64,000 bases of DNA from Pseudonocardia nematodicida (GCF_040105385.1 NZ_JBEDNQ010000010.1:124001-188000), one strand, 5' to 3'. Positions 51,061 to 59,808 are shown, counted from the first letter of the stretch. The notes: a model not told the origin generated them from the sequence alone. Made by a program: numbers and translations.

Positions 51061-52461
51061 TCAGGGAGCCGGGGTGCCGTTGCGGCGGTGCGGGACGGCC
51101 GTGTCGTCGCGCAGCTCGGCCGGGAGCAGGTCGGCCGGCACGCTCTGGAACGCCACCGGGCGCAGGAAGCGCTCGGCGGCCGCGGTGCCGACCGAGGTGT
51201 GCAGCGGCGCGGTCGAGGCCGGGTACGGGCCGCCGTGGTGCTGGGCGTCGCTCACGGTGACGCCGGTGGGCCACCCGTTCCAGACGACGCGGCCGGCGTG
51301 CTCGGCCAGCCGGGCGATCACCTCGGCGGCGTCCGGGTCGCCCGCCACGCCCTGGACGGTGCCGGTGAGCTGGCCCCCGACGGCGTCGAGCACCGCGAGC
51401 GCCTGGTCCACACCGGAGTAGCCGACCACCAGCGCGGCCGGGCCGAAGACCTCCTGCTCGAGCAGGTCCGGGTCGGCCAGCACCGCCTCGGCGTCGGCCC
51501 GGAACAGCACCGGCCCGCCGTCGGCGACGTCGCCGCGCACGACCTGCGTCGCCCCGGCCATCTGCTCGGCCGCCGCCCGGTAGCCGGACTCGATGCGCTC
51601 GTTGAGCATCGGGCCCGCCGACAGCTCCGGGACCGCCGCGAGGAACGCGTCGGCGTCCGGGACCAGCAGCACGCCGGGCTTGGTGCAGAACTGCCCGCTG
51701 CCCAGCAGCATCGACCCGGTGAACCCGGTGACGATCTCCTCGGGCCGCTCGGCCCAGGCCGCCGGCGTCACGACGACCGGGTTGGTCGAGCCGAGCTCGC
51801 CGTAGAACGGGATCGGGTCCGGACGGCGCGCGGCGAGGTCGAACAGCGCCCGCCCGCCGCGGGTGGAGCCGGTGAAGCCGACGGCGCGGATGCGCGCGTC
51901 CTGCACCGCGTCGGCTCCCTCCTTCTCCCCCTCGATCAGGGCGAACACCCCCTCCGGGAACGCCTTGCCGACCAGCTCGGCGGTGCGCCGGGACAGCTCG
52001 GGGTGCCCGGGGTGCGCCTTCACGACGACCGGGCAGCCCGCGGCCAGCGCGGAGACCGTGTCCCCGCCGAACACCGAGAACGCGAACGGGAAGTTGCTCG
52101 CGGCGAACACCAGCACGGGCCCGATCGGGACCTGGGTGCGCCGCACGTCCGGGCGCGGGCCCATCGGCCAGTCCGGGTCGGCGTCGTCGATCCGCACGTC
52201 GTGCAGCAGCCCGGCCTCGAGCCGGTCGGCGAAGAGCCGGGCCTGGAACGTGGTGCGGGCGAGCTCGCCGGTCAGCCGTGCCTCGGGCAGGTGGGACTCG
52301 CTCATCGCGAGCGGGACGAGGTCGCCGGCGGCGGCGTCGAGGGCGTCGGCGGCCGAGCGCAGCCAGGCGGCCCGCTCCCCCGGCGCGGTGCGTGCGGTGG
52401 GGCGGGCGGCGGCGGCCGCGCCGGCCAGGGCCTGCTCGACGGGCGTCGGAGTATCGGTCAC
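51061..52461 (-). CDS. Aldehyde dehydrogenase, 2-ketoglutarate-semialdehyde type
   Basis: A 466-residue NAD(P)-dependent aldehyde dehydrogenase of the KGSADH-like group. Seen: GPVLVFAASNFPFAFSVFGGD, VVVKAHPGHPELS, VGFTGSTRGGRAL, the catalytic Glu region PFYGELGSTNPVVV and the nucleophile Cys in GSGQFCTKPGVLL; EQEVFGPAALV follows. The FAASNFPFAFSVFGGDT sequence is typical of the subgroup that ends sugar-acid and hydroxyproline pathways at 2-ketoglutarate. GTG 52461 has AAGGA. It follows the LacI gene at 88 bp on the same strand; two DHDPS-family dehydratases nearby could feed it. Confidence 0.92.
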   Translation of the reverse strand: MTDTPTPVEQALAGAAAAARPTARTAPGERAAWLRSAADALDAAAGDLVPLAMSESHLPEARLTGELARTTFQARLFADRLEAGLLHDVRIDDADPDWPMGPRPDVRRTQVPIGPVLVFAASNFPFAFSVFGGDTVSALAAGCPVVVKAHPGHPELSRRTAELVGKAFPEGVFALIEGEKEGADAVQDARIRAVGFTGSTRGGRALFDLAARRPDPIPFYGELGSTNPVVVTPAAWAERPEEIVTGFTGSMLLGSGQFCTKPGVLLVPDADAFLAAVPELSAGPMLNERIESGYRAAAEQMAGATQVVRGDVADGGPVLFRADAEAVLADPDLLEQEVFGPAALVVGYSGVDQALAVLDAVGGQLTGTVQGVAGDPDAAEVIARLAEHAGRVVWNGWPTGVTVSDAQHHGGPYPASTAPLHTSVGTAAAERFLRPVAFQSVPADLLPAELRDDTAVPHRRNGTPAP

Positions 52462-52549
52462 GCGTGTCCTTCCGGCGTCCCCGGTGGCGGGGGCGCATGT
52501 GCGGTGGTGTCGTTCCCCGGCCCCGGAGGGCCGAGCCGTTCTCGGTCGA

Positions 52550-53527
52550 TCATGCGGGCTCCGCGCCCGTCGTCGTGCCGTCCAGCACTACCCGGCGCGC
52601 GGCGCCGGTGAATCCCCCGAGACGCTCGAGGAACATCTCCGCGGCGCGGACCCCGAGCTCACGGGGCCGCAGCGGCACCTGCACCAGTCCGGAGACGTCG
52701 GTGGTCGCGTACGGCAGGTCGCCGATCACGGCGACCTCGGGCCGGGGCTCGTCACCGGGCGAGGCCGCGAGCGCCTGCAGCGCCCCGATGCCGACCATGT
52801 TGTTGGTCGCCAGCACGGCCTCGGGCCACGGCGTGACACCGAGCAGCCCCTCGGTCGCGCGCCGGCCGCCGTCGACCCGGAAGTTGGCGTGCCGCAGGTA
52901 CTCCGGCGGCACCTCGAGCCCGGCCTCCGCCAGCGCCGCGCGCCAGCCGAGCTCCCGGTCGCGGGCGGTACCCATGCCGCTCGGGCCGGAGATGCAGGCG
53001 ATCCGGCGGCACCCCCGGTCGATCAGCAGCCGGGTGGCCTCCCGCCCCAGGGCGACGTTGTCGAAGCCGACCTGGTCGACGTCGGCCTCGACCGACCGGT
53101 CGATCACCACGACGGTGGCGCCCTTGCGGGCGAGCCCGCCCACCGGCAGGTCGCCGGCCGCGGGGGCGACGATCGCGCCGGCCATGTTCTCGCTGGCGGC
53201 GATCGCCAGGTAGCGGCGCTCCTTGTCGGGGTCGTCGTCGCTGTTGCACAGCACGACCGACAGCCCGGCCCGCCGGGCGGTGTCCTCGACACCCCGCGCG
53301 ACCGCGGTGAAGAAGGGGTTCTCGACGTCGGGCACGACGAGTGCGAGCAGGTCGCTGTAGCGCCGGCGCAGCGAGCGCGCGGTCCGGTCGAGCTCGTAGT
53401 CGAGCTCCGTGGCCGCCGCCCGGACCGCCTCGGCGGAGTCCGGCCGGACCGGCTTGCCGGCCAGGACCCGCGACACCGTGGCCGTCGAGACCCCGGCGCG
53501 CGCCGCGACCTCGGCCATCGTCGCCAT
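52550..53527 (-). CDS. LacI-family regulator (divergent from the TTT operon)
   Basis: A 325-residue LacI/GalR regulator. HTH MATMAEVAARAGVSTATVSRVLAG, hinge, then an effector-binding domain (LLALVVPDVENPFFTAVARG, GAIVAPAAGDLPVGGL, VAVIGDLPYATTDVSGL). ATG 53527 has GGAGG five bases upstream; the next ATG (53518) is an alternative. It faces the TTT transporter across 142 bp with a near-perfect palindrome at 53615-53632. Confidence 0.95.
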   Translation of the reverse strand: MATMAEVAARAGVSTATVSRVLAGKPVRPDSAEAVRAAATELDYELDRTARSLRRRYSDLLALVVPDVENPFFTAVARGVEDTARRAGLSVVLCNSDDDPDKERRYLAIAASENMAGAIVAPAAGDLPVGGLARKGATVVVIDRSVEADVDQVGFDNVALGREATRLLIDRGCRRIACISGPSGMGTARDRELGWRAALAEAGLEVPPEYLRHANFRVDGGRRATEGLLGVTPWPEAVLATNNMVGIGALQALAASPGDEPRPEVAVIGDLPYATTDVSGLVQVPLRPRELGVRAAEMFLERLGGFTGAARRVVLDGTTTGAEPA

Positions 53528-53614
53528 CGTCCACCTCCGCGCCGCCGCCACCGTCGAGCGTATCCCCGCCGAAGTCCACAGCGGACGCTGCGCTCGAGAG
53601 GGGCCGATTGACCG

Positions 53615-53632
53615 ACTGTAATCGATTGCAGT
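53615..53632. promoter_or_regulatory. LacI operator candidate (near-perfect palindrome)
   Basis: ACTGTAATCGATTGCAGT is palindromic except for one symmetric mismatch pair. The central ATCGAT fits a LacI-family operator. It lies 37 bp before the TctC start and 87 bp upstream of the LacI start. Confidence 0.75.
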
Positions 53633-53669
53633 AGCTTCCCGATCGCCTGACCCCCGAAAGGACTGCTCG

Positions 53670-54674
53670 ATGACGCGCACCGTACGAACCGCAGCCGTGG
53701 GCCTGCTCGCAGCCCTCACGCTCTCCCTCAGCGCCTGCGCCCAGACCCCCGGCTCGGGCGGCGGCGCCGCCGACGGCGACTACCCGGGCCAGCCGGTCTC
53801 GATGGTCGTGGCCTGGAGCGCCGGCGGCGGCACCGACATCATGACCAGGGCGTTCGCGCAGTCCGCACCCGACCACCTCGGGCAGCAGATCAACGTCGTG
53901 AACAAGCCCGGCAGCTCCGGCGCGATCGGCTGGGGCGAGATCGCGCGCTCGACCGAGCCCGACGGCTACACCCTCACGATCGTCTCCCCCGAGATCTCCT
54001 TCCTGCGCGAGCAGGGGCTCTACGACTTCGGGCTCGAGGACTTCACGCTCATCACGATGATCAACCAGGACCCCGCGGCCCTGGCCGTACGCGCGGACGC
54101 CCCGTGGAACACCGTCGAGGAGTTCGTCGTCGCCGCGCAGGCCGAACCGGGCGGGCTGTCGATCGGCAACTCCGGGCCGGGCCTGGCCTGGGACCTGGCC
54201 ACGGCGGCCATCGAACGCGAGGCCGGCATCGAGGTCACCCGGGTTCCCTACGACGGCGCGGCGGCCGCCGCCCAGGCCGTCCTCGGCGGCGACCTGGACG
54301 CGATGTCGTTCTCGATCGGCGAGGTGGCCGCGCAGGTCGCCGCCGGTGAGATGAAGGTCCTCGGCCTGGCCGCGCCCGAGCGGCTCGACACGCTGCCCGA
54401 CGTCCCGACCTTCACCGAGCAGGGCTACGACGTGGAGATCGGCACCTTCCGGGGTCTGGCCGGACCGGCCGGGATGGACCCGGCGACCGTCGCGACCCTG
54501 AACGACGCCTTCGTCGCCATGGCCGACGAGCCGGGCTTCACCGAGGTCATGAACTCCAACAGCTTCGGCATCGACGTGCGGCCGACCGAGGAGTTCCAGA
54601 GCTTCTTCACCGAGTCCTCGGAGCTCTACGTCGACCTCCTGGACGACACGGACGGATCCGGTGGCACGTCCTGA
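53670..54674 (+). CDS. tctC: Tripartite tricarboxylate transporter binding protein (TctC)
   Basis: A 334-residue TctC/Bug-family binding protein. Signal peptide with lipobox LSAC (Cys ~23). Family landmarks: GQPVSMVVAWSAGGGTDIMTRAFA, INVVNKPGSSGAIGWGEIA, DGYTLTIVSPEI, LSIGNSGPGLAWDLATAA, VPYDGAAAAAQAVLGGDLDAM and a C-terminal GPAGMDP segment. It binds a carboxylate. ATG 53670 has AAAGGA. It heads tctCBA; the following gene overlaps its end by 14 bp. Confidence 0.94.
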   Translation: MTRTVRTAAVGLLAALTLSLSACAQTPGSGGGAADGDYPGQPVSMVVAWSAGGGTDIMTRAFAQSAPDHLGQQINVVNKPGSSGAIGWGEIARSTEPDGYTLTIVSPEISFLREQGLYDFGLEDFTLITMINQDPAALAVRADAPWNTVEEFVVAAQAEPGGLSIGNSGPGLAWDLATAAIEREAGIEVTRVPYDGAAAAAQAVLGGDLDAMSFSIGEVAAQVAAGEMKVLGLAAPERLDTLPDVPTFTEQGYDVEIGTFRGLAGPAGMDPATVATLNDAFVAMADEPGFTEVMNSNSFGIDVRPTEEFQSFFTESSELYVDLLDDTDGSGGTS

Positions 54675-55185
54675 CGAGCTCCCCGGCGAGGCCTCGGTGA
54701 CCGCGGCGGACGATCAGCCGGCCGGGCAGCGTGTGCCGGTCCTCGTCGTCGCCGGGATCCTGCTCCTCGCCGCGGTCCTGATCGGACTCGAGGCCCCCGG
54801 CTACCGGGACGGTGCCGGTGGGGAGCCGGGTCCGGCTGCGGTGCCGCTGCTCATCGCGGTGCTGATGGTCGTCGTCGCCGTCCTGCTGGTGATCACCGAG
54901 CTGCGCACCGCCCGCCCGGCCGGACCGGGCGGGTGGGTGCCGCCCACACCGGTGCTGCTCACCGTCGGCGCGCTGCTGGCCGCGTACGTGCTGCTGCCGC
55001 TGCTCGGCTTCTTCCTCGTCTTCACCGGGCTGCTCACGGTGCTCGGGTTCCTCGGTGGCGCCCGCACCTGGTGGAGCCCGGTCGTGGTCGGGGCCGTGTC
55101 CAGCTGGCTGGCGCTGCTGCTGTTCAGCCGGGTGTTCGCCGTCCCGCTGCCGGTGGGGCCGATCGACCTGCTGCTGGGGGGATGA
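54661..55185 (+). CDS. tctB: TTT small membrane subunit (TctB)
   Basis: A 174-residue four-TM TctB-type subunit (VLVVAGILLLAAVLIGLEAPGYRDG, VPLLIAVLMVVVAVLLVI, LLAAYVLLPLLGFFLVFTGLL, LALLLFSRVFAVPLPVGPID). The terminal VPLPVGPI is typical. GTG 54661 overlaps tctC; the stop overlaps tctA (ATGA). Confidence 0.9.
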   Translation: MARPDELPGEASVTAADDQPAGQRVPVLVVAGILLLAAVLIGLEAPGYRDGAGGEPGPAAVPLLIAVLMVVVAVLLVITELRTARPAGPGGWVPPTPVLLTVGALLAAYVLLPLLGFFLVFTGLLTVLGFLGGARTWWSPVVVGAVSSWLALLLFSRVFAVPLPVGPIDLLLGG

Positions 55186-56699
55186 TGGACGTCCTCACGC
55201 CGCTGTTCGGCGGCTTCGCCACGCTGTTCACCTCGCCGGCCGTGTTCGGGGCGCTCGCCGCCGCCGTCACCGCGGGTCTGGTCGTCGGCGCTTTGCCGGG
55301 CCTCACCGCCACCATGGGCATGGCGCTGTTCCTGCCCTTCACCTTCCTGATGCCCCCGGAGGTCGGGCTCTCGGCGATGGTCGGGATCTTCGCCGGCGGC
55401 ATCGCCGGTGGTGCCATCCCGGCGATCCTGCTCAATGTCCCGGGGACCCCGGCGTCGGCGGCGACCGCGCTGGAGGGCTACCCGATGTCGCGCGCCGGCC
55501 ACGGCCGCGAGGCGCTGAGCATCGCGATGCTGGCCGGTGCCGTCGGCGGCGTGGTGTCCGGCCTGCTGATGGCGGTGCTCGCACCGACCATCGCCCGGTT
55601 CGCGCTCAACTTCCAGGCGCCGGAGTTCTTCGTCCTGGCGATCTACGGCCTGACGATCATCTCCGCGGTGTCCGGCCGGTCGCTGGTCAAGGGCTACGCC
55701 GCCGGGCTGCTCGGGCTCACCCTGGGCGTGGTCGGGCTCGACCCGGTCTCCGGCCAGCTCCGGCTGACGATGGGGTCCGACACGCTCTACGGCGGGGTCT
55801 CGCTGATCCCGGTACTGATCGGTGTCTTCGGGATCACCCAGGTGCTGGTGATGATCGCCGACCGGGCCGGGTCGCAGCGCCCACCCGAGCTCCGAGGCCC
55901 CCGCTGGATCTCGCGGGCGAACCTGCGCGACACCACCCCCACGATGGCCCGTGGCTCGGTGATCGGCTCGTTCGTCGGCGCCATCCCGGGCACCGGCACG
56001 GACATCGGCGCCTTCCTGGCCTACTCCGACGCCCGGCGTCGCAACCGCGGCCGGGTCCCGTTCGGGAAGGGGAACCCGACCGGCGTCGCCGGGCCGGAGG
56101 CGGCGAACAACGGCGTCGTCGGCGGCGCGATGATCCCGACCTTCACCCTCGGCATCCCGGGCGAGGCCGGCACGGCCGTGCTGCTCGGCGGGCTGCTCGT
56201 GCACGGCCTGACCCCGGGCCCGGACCTGTTCACCGGGCCGCAGTCCGGGATCGTCTACACGATCTTCGCGAGCTTCATCGTGTCCGCGCTGCTGGTGCTG
56301 GTGATCGGGACGACGGCGGTCCGGGCCTTCTCGCACGTCGTGCGGGTCCCGCCGCACGTGCTCATCCCGGTGATCTCGCTGCTGTGCCTGGTCGGCGCCT
56401 ATGCGATCAACAACCGGTTCGCCGACGTGCTCGTCGCGATCCTGTTCGGAGTCCTCGGCTACCTGATGGTGCGCAACGACTTCCCGGTCTCACCGCTGAT
56501 CCTCGGCCTCATCCTCGGCCCGATGGCCGAGGTCAACTTCCGCCGGGCCATGACGATCACCCACGGGGACTGGACGGTGTTCTTCACCCGGCCGGCGTCG
56601 CTGCTGTTCTGGGCGCTGATCGTGCTGACGCTGTTCTGGGTCTGGCGGTCCGGGCGCAAGGACCGCGCCGCGGAGAAGGACACCGCCGGACGCGCGTGA
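55182..56699 (+). CDS. tctA: TTT large membrane subunit (TctA)
   Basis: A 505-residue, ~12-TM TctA permease. Family motifs: GLVVGALPGLTATMGMALFLPFTF, IFAGGIAGGAIPAILLNVPGTPASAATALEGYP-type pairs, GSFVGAIPGTGTDIGAFLAYSDA, GVAGPEAANNGVVGGAMIPTFTLGIPG and LGPMAEVNFRRAM. Starts at ATG 55182 (MM) overlapping tctB. It is followed by DhaK with a 52-bp gap, so transporter and kinase are likely one unit. Confidence 0.95.
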   Translation: MMDVLTPLFGGFATLFTSPAVFGALAAAVTAGLVVGALPGLTATMGMALFLPFTFLMPPEVGLSAMVGIFAGGIAGGAIPAILLNVPGTPASAATALEGYPMSRAGHGREALSIAMLAGAVGGVVSGLLMAVLAPTIARFALNFQAPEFFVLAIYGLTIISAVSGRSLVKGYAAGLLGLTLGVVGLDPVSGQLRLTMGSDTLYGGVSLIPVLIGVFGITQVLVMIADRAGSQRPPELRGPRWISRANLRDTTPTMARGSVIGSFVGAIPGTGTDIGAFLAYSDARRRNRGRVPFGKGNPTGVAGPEAANNGVVGGAMIPTFTLGIPGEAGTAVLLGGLLVHGLTPGPDLFTGPQSGIVYTIFASFIVSALLVLVIGTTAVRAFSHVVRVPPHVLIPVISLLCLVGAYAINNRFADVLVAILFGVLGYLMVRNDFPVSPLILGLILGPMAEVNFRRAMTITHGDWTVFFTRPASLLFWALIVLTLFWVWRSGRKDRAAEKDTAGRA

Positions 56700-56751
56700 G
56701 CCCGGTCCCCGACCACCACCCGTCCCTCGACCCCTGAAGGAGAAACGCCGG

Positions 56752-57768
56752 ATGAGCCTGCCCTTCCACCCGCACGACGGGGACCCGGTCCCACCCGCCC
56801 TGCGCGGGTTCGCCCGGGCGCACGCCGATCTCGTCGAGCTGCGCGAGTCGCCGCCGCACATCGTCGCCCGGCACCGCCACCCCGCCCGCCGGGTCGGCCT
56901 CGTCTCCGGCGGCGGATCGGGCCACGAACCGCTGCACGCGGGGTTCCTCGGCGTCGGGATGCTCGACGCCGTCGCCCCCGGGAAGGTCTTCGCCTCCCCG
57001 CACAACCGGCAGGTCCTCGAGGCCTCGCGGGCCGCCGCCGGACCGGACGGCGTCGTGCACGTCGTCAAGAACTACACCGGGGACCGGATCAACTTCGGGA
57101 TCGCCGCCGAACGGCTGCGGATGGAGGGCGTCGACGTCCGCCGGGTGCTGGTCGACGACGACCTCGCCACCGAGTCCGACGAGACCGCGACCGGCCGGCG
57201 CGGGACCGGCGCGACCGTCGTCGTGGAGAAGATCCTCGGCGGGGCCGCGGACTCCGGGCTCGGGCTGGACGAGCTCGCCGAGCTCGGCACCGCGGTCGCC
57301 GGCGCCTCGCGCAGCCTCGCGGTCGCCTCCCGCGCGCAGACCTCGATGCACACCGGGCGCCCGTCGTTCGAGCTGGCGGACGGCGAGCTCGAGTACGGCG
57401 TCGGCATCCACGGCGAGCGGGCCCAGAAGTCGATCGAGCGCCCGTCGACGGAGGACCTCGTCGACCGGATGCTCGACGAGCTGGTCGCAGCGCTGCCCGG
57501 CACCGGCGACGACGTGATCACGGTCGTCAACGGTCTCGGCGGCAGCACGCTGCTGGAGCTCTACGGCCTCTACGACCTGGTCGCCGACGGGCTGGACCGG
57601 CGCGGTCTGTCCGTCGCCGGCCGGCTGGTCGGCACGCTGGTCCCGGCGCTGGACATGACCGGGTTCTCGCTCAGCCTCACCCGCACGGTCCCGGAGTGGC
57701 TCCCGTTCTGGAGCGCCCCGTCCGACACCCCCGCGTTCCCGCACCAGCGTCCGGAGGAGACCTCGTGA
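56752..57768 (+). CDS. dhaK: Dihydroxyacetone kinase subunit DhaK homologue
   Basis: A 338-residue DhaK subunit, which binds a ketose-type substrate covalently. Seen: RRVGLVSGGGSGHEPLHAGF, GKVFASPHNRQVLEA, VVKNYTGDRINFGIAAE and the substrate-binding His220 in GIHGERAQ. ATG 56752 has AGGAG. DhaL follows with a 4-bp overlap. Homologues of this pair in actinobacteria and proteobacteria often phosphorylate C4 sugars (erythrulose and similar) rather than dihydroxyacetone, and the TTT context suggests such a role. Confidence 0.94.
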   Translation: MSLPFHPHDGDPVPPALRGFARAHADLVELRESPPHIVARHRHPARRVGLVSGGGSGHEPLHAGFLGVGMLDAVAPGKVFASPHNRQVLEASRAAAGPDGVVHVVKNYTGDRINFGIAAERLRMEGVDVRRVLVDDDLATESDETATGRRGTGATVVVEKILGGAADSGLGLDELAELGTAVAGASRSLAVASRAQTSMHTGRPSFELADGELEYGVGIHGERAQKSIERPSTEDLVDRMLDELVAALPGTGDDVITVVNGLGGSTLLELYGLYDLVADGLDRRGLSVAGRLVGTLVPALDMTGFSLSLTRTVPEWLPFWSAPSDTPAFPHQRPEETS

Positions 57769-58367
57769 CATTCGACCAGGAGGCGGTGCTGCGCGCGTTC
57801 GCCCGGGCCGCCGAGGACGGCCACGCCGAGCTCACCGCCCTCGACCAGCGCAGCGGCGACGGCGACTTCGGCGACAACCTGCGCGGCGGGCTGCGCGACG
57901 CCGTCGGCCGCTTCGAGAGCAACGGCGGGACCGCGTTCGGCGCGCTCGGATCGGTGTTCCTCGACGACGTCGGCGGGACCAGCGGGCCGCTGCTCGGGCT
58001 GCTGTTCACCGAGATCGCCCGCGCGCTCGACGGCGACGACGACCCGGTCTCGGCGTTCGGCGCGGGGGCGCGGTCGGGCCTGGAGGCGATCCAGCGCGTC
58101 GGGGAGGCACAGGTCGGCGACCGCACGCTGGTCGACGCGCTGACGCCCGCCGTCGAGGCGATGCCCGGCGGGTTCGCCGCCGCGGCCCGCGCGGCCGCCG
58201 ACGGGGCCCGGCACACCGCGGAGCTGCGGGCCCGGATGGGGCGCGCCAGCTACGTCGGCGACCGCGCGGTCGGGGAACCGGACCCGGGTGCGGTCGGGAT
58301 CGCGCTGCTGTTCGCCGCCGCGGCCGGGGTCGCCGAGCCGGACGCGGAGGTGCCGGCGGTGCTGTGA
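57765..58367 (+). CDS. dhaL: Dihydroxyacetone kinase subunit DhaL homologue
   Basis: A 200-residue DhaL nucleotide-binding subunit. The Mg2+-ATP loop is LDQRSGDGDFGDNLRGGL with its three Asp residues, and GGTSGPLLGLLF, GDRTLVDALTPAVEAM and GRASYVGDRAVGEPDPGA complete the pattern. GTG 57765 overlaps dhaK. No DhaM-type phosphotransfer protein is present, so ATP is the likely donor. Confidence 0.94.
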   Translation: MTFDQEAVLRAFARAAEDGHAELTALDQRSGDGDFGDNLRGGLRDAVGRFESNGGTAFGALGSVFLDDVGGTSGPLLGLLFTEIARALDGDDDPVSAFGAGARSGLEAIQRVGEAQVGDRTLVDALTPAVEAMPGGFAAAARAAADGARHTAELRARMGRASYVGDRAVGEPDPGAVGIALLFAAAAGVAEPDAEVPAVL

Positions 58368-58428
58368 CACCGGCAGTCCTCCGGTCCCGTGTCGTCCGGC
58401 GCGCGCGTCCGCCGGGGGCCGCCGCCGC

Positions 58429-58496
58429 GGTGATCATCGGCCGGGTTCCGGTAGGTGCCGCGGACGGCACCGGCCGGCACCCGAACGGCGATCACC
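58429..58496. repeat. Palindromic element A
   Basis: Outer GGTGATC (58429-58435)/GATCACC (58490-58496) and inner GGTGCC (58454-58459)/GGCACC (58466-58471) pairs nest into a long imperfect hairpin. Confidence 0.65.
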
Positions 58497-58509
58497 GGGG
58501 TCAGGCGGC

Positions 58510-58573
58510 GTCGGTGGGCAGGCGTCGTCGGTGGGCAGGCGTCGTCGGTGGGCAGGCGTCGTCGGTGGGCAGG
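58510..58573. repeat. 17-bp tandem repeat, 3.8 copies
   Basis: Unit GTCGGTGGGCAGGCGTC at 58510, 58527 and 58544, all identical, and a partial fourth copy at 58561-58573. Confidence 0.95.
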
Positions 58574-58593
58574 TCCAGGCACCGTGATCAGCA

Positions 58594-58639
58594 GCCGGGT
58601 TCCGGTCCGTGCCATCCGTGGCACCTCCCGGAACCCGGC
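58594..58639. repeat. Palindromic element B
   Basis: GCCGGGTTCCGG (58594-58605)/CCGGAACCCGGC (58628-58639) pair perfectly, then a 3x3 bubble, then GTGCC/GGCAC around a 6-nt loop. It shares its left arm with element A. Confidence 0.8.
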
Positions 58640-58725
58640 CGGCGATCGCCGAGCGGGACGACCCGCCCCTCGCCCGGCGACGGCGTGGCTACGATCGTGC
58701 CGCCGGCGGGAGGGGGCGAGCAGCG

Positions 58726-59751
58726 GTGGCGAGCATTCGCGACGTGGCCCGGGCGGCGGGCGTCTCGACTGCGACCGTCGTACGCGTCCTCAACGGCGGC
58801 GCGACCGTGAGCCCGGACCGCACGGAGCGGGTGCTGCGCGCGGTCAAGGAGCTCGACTACGTCGTGAACGGCGTGGCCGCCAGCCTCTCCCGCGGCCGGA
58901 CCCGGCTGCTGGGCCTGCTCGTCTCCGACATCGCCAACCCCTTCACCGGCCAGGTCGCCCGCGGTCTGGAGGACGAGGCGGTCCGGCACGGCTACCAGGT
59001 GCTGATCTCCAGCTCGGACTTCGACCCGCACCGCGAGGCGCAGATCCTGGAGTCGTTCGCCCGCCGGACCGTCGACGCCGCCGCGCTGCTGTCCACCGGC
59101 GACACCGCCGACGGGGTGCACCGGTTGCTGCGCAACGAGATCCCGACCGTCCTCATCGACCGTCGTCCGCCAGACCTGCCCACCGTCCCGCTGGTGCGCA
59201 CAGACAGCCTCTCGGCGGCCCGGGACGCCGTCCGGCACCTCATCGGGCTCGGGCACACCGACCTGGGCATGATCTCCGGCCCGGCCGGGATGGCGACGGC
59301 GTCGCAGCGACTGGCCGGGTTCCGTGCCGCGTGCACCGAGGCCGGCCTGCGGGTGCGCCCGGAGTGCGTGCGGGAGGGCTTCCTCGGTGTCGACGGCGGG
59401 CACCGAGCGATGCTGGAGGTGCTCGACCTGCCGGTCCGGCCGACGGCGGTGTTCTCGTTCAACAACATGCTCGCCATCGGCGCGCTCGGTGCGCTGCGCG
59501 ACCGCGGCCTGCGCCTGCCCGACGACCTGTCGCTGATCACGTTCGACGACACCGACCTGTTCCCGTTCGTCGACCCGCCGCTCACCGCGATCGCCCAGCC
59601 CGCCTACGAGATCGGGGCCGCGGCGGGCCGGATCCTGTTCGCCGAGCTCGACCGGTCCGGCGACGGGACCGCTGCCGACGTCCCCGACGTCGTGCTGCCC
59701 ACCGAGCTGCGCATCCGCGCGTCGTGCGCCGCGATCGCAGCAGTGAGCTGA
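58726..59751 (+). CDS. LacI-family regulator (upstream of DHDPS copy 2)
   Basis: A 341-residue LacI/GalR regulator. HTH VASIRDVARAAGVSTATVVRVLNGG, hinge, effector domain (LLVSDIANPFTGQVARGLEDE, AALLSTGDTADGVH, FNNMLAIGALGAL, ITFDDTDLFPFVDPPLTAI). GTG 58726 follows a GGGAGGGGG ribosome site. Same strand as the DHDPS/GlcD genes; a palindrome at 59793-59808 before them is its likely site. Confidence 0.95.
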   Translation: MASIRDVARAAGVSTATVVRVLNGGATVSPDRTERVLRAVKELDYVVNGVAASLSRGRTRLLGLLVSDIANPFTGQVARGLEDEAVRHGYQVLISSSDFDPHREAQILESFARRTVDAAALLSTGDTADGVHRLLRNEIPTVLIDRRPPDLPTVPLVRTDSLSAARDAVRHLIGLGHTDLGMISGPAGMATASQRLAGFRAACTEAGLRVRPECVREGFLGVDGGHRAMLEVLDLPVRPTAVFSFNNMLAIGALGALRDRGLRLPDDLSLITFDDTDLFPFVDPPLTAIAQPAYEIGAAAGRILFAELDRSGDGTAADVPDVVLPTELRIRASCAAIAAVS

Positions 59752-59792
59752 CCGACCTTGACACGTCCCGGGAGGACCGGTCAGGCTCTTCG

Positions 59793-59808
59793 ATGTTACC
59801 GGTTACAT
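59793..59808. promoter_or_regulatory. LacI operator candidate before DHDPS copy 2
   Basis: ATGT-T-ACCGGT-T-ACAT, palindromic apart from one symmetric T/T pair. It lies 88 bp before the DHDPS-family start and 42 bp after the LacI stop. Confidence 0.65.

Larger units (their letters stand above)
58368..58725. other. Intergenic repeat region (358 bp)
   Basis: No gene. It holds two hairpins (58429-58496 and 58594-58639) that share a GTGATCA...GCCGGGTTCCGGT arm, with a 17-bp tandem repeat between them (58510-58573). TACGAT at 58690-58695 may be the -10 of the LacI gene. Confidence 0.7.
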
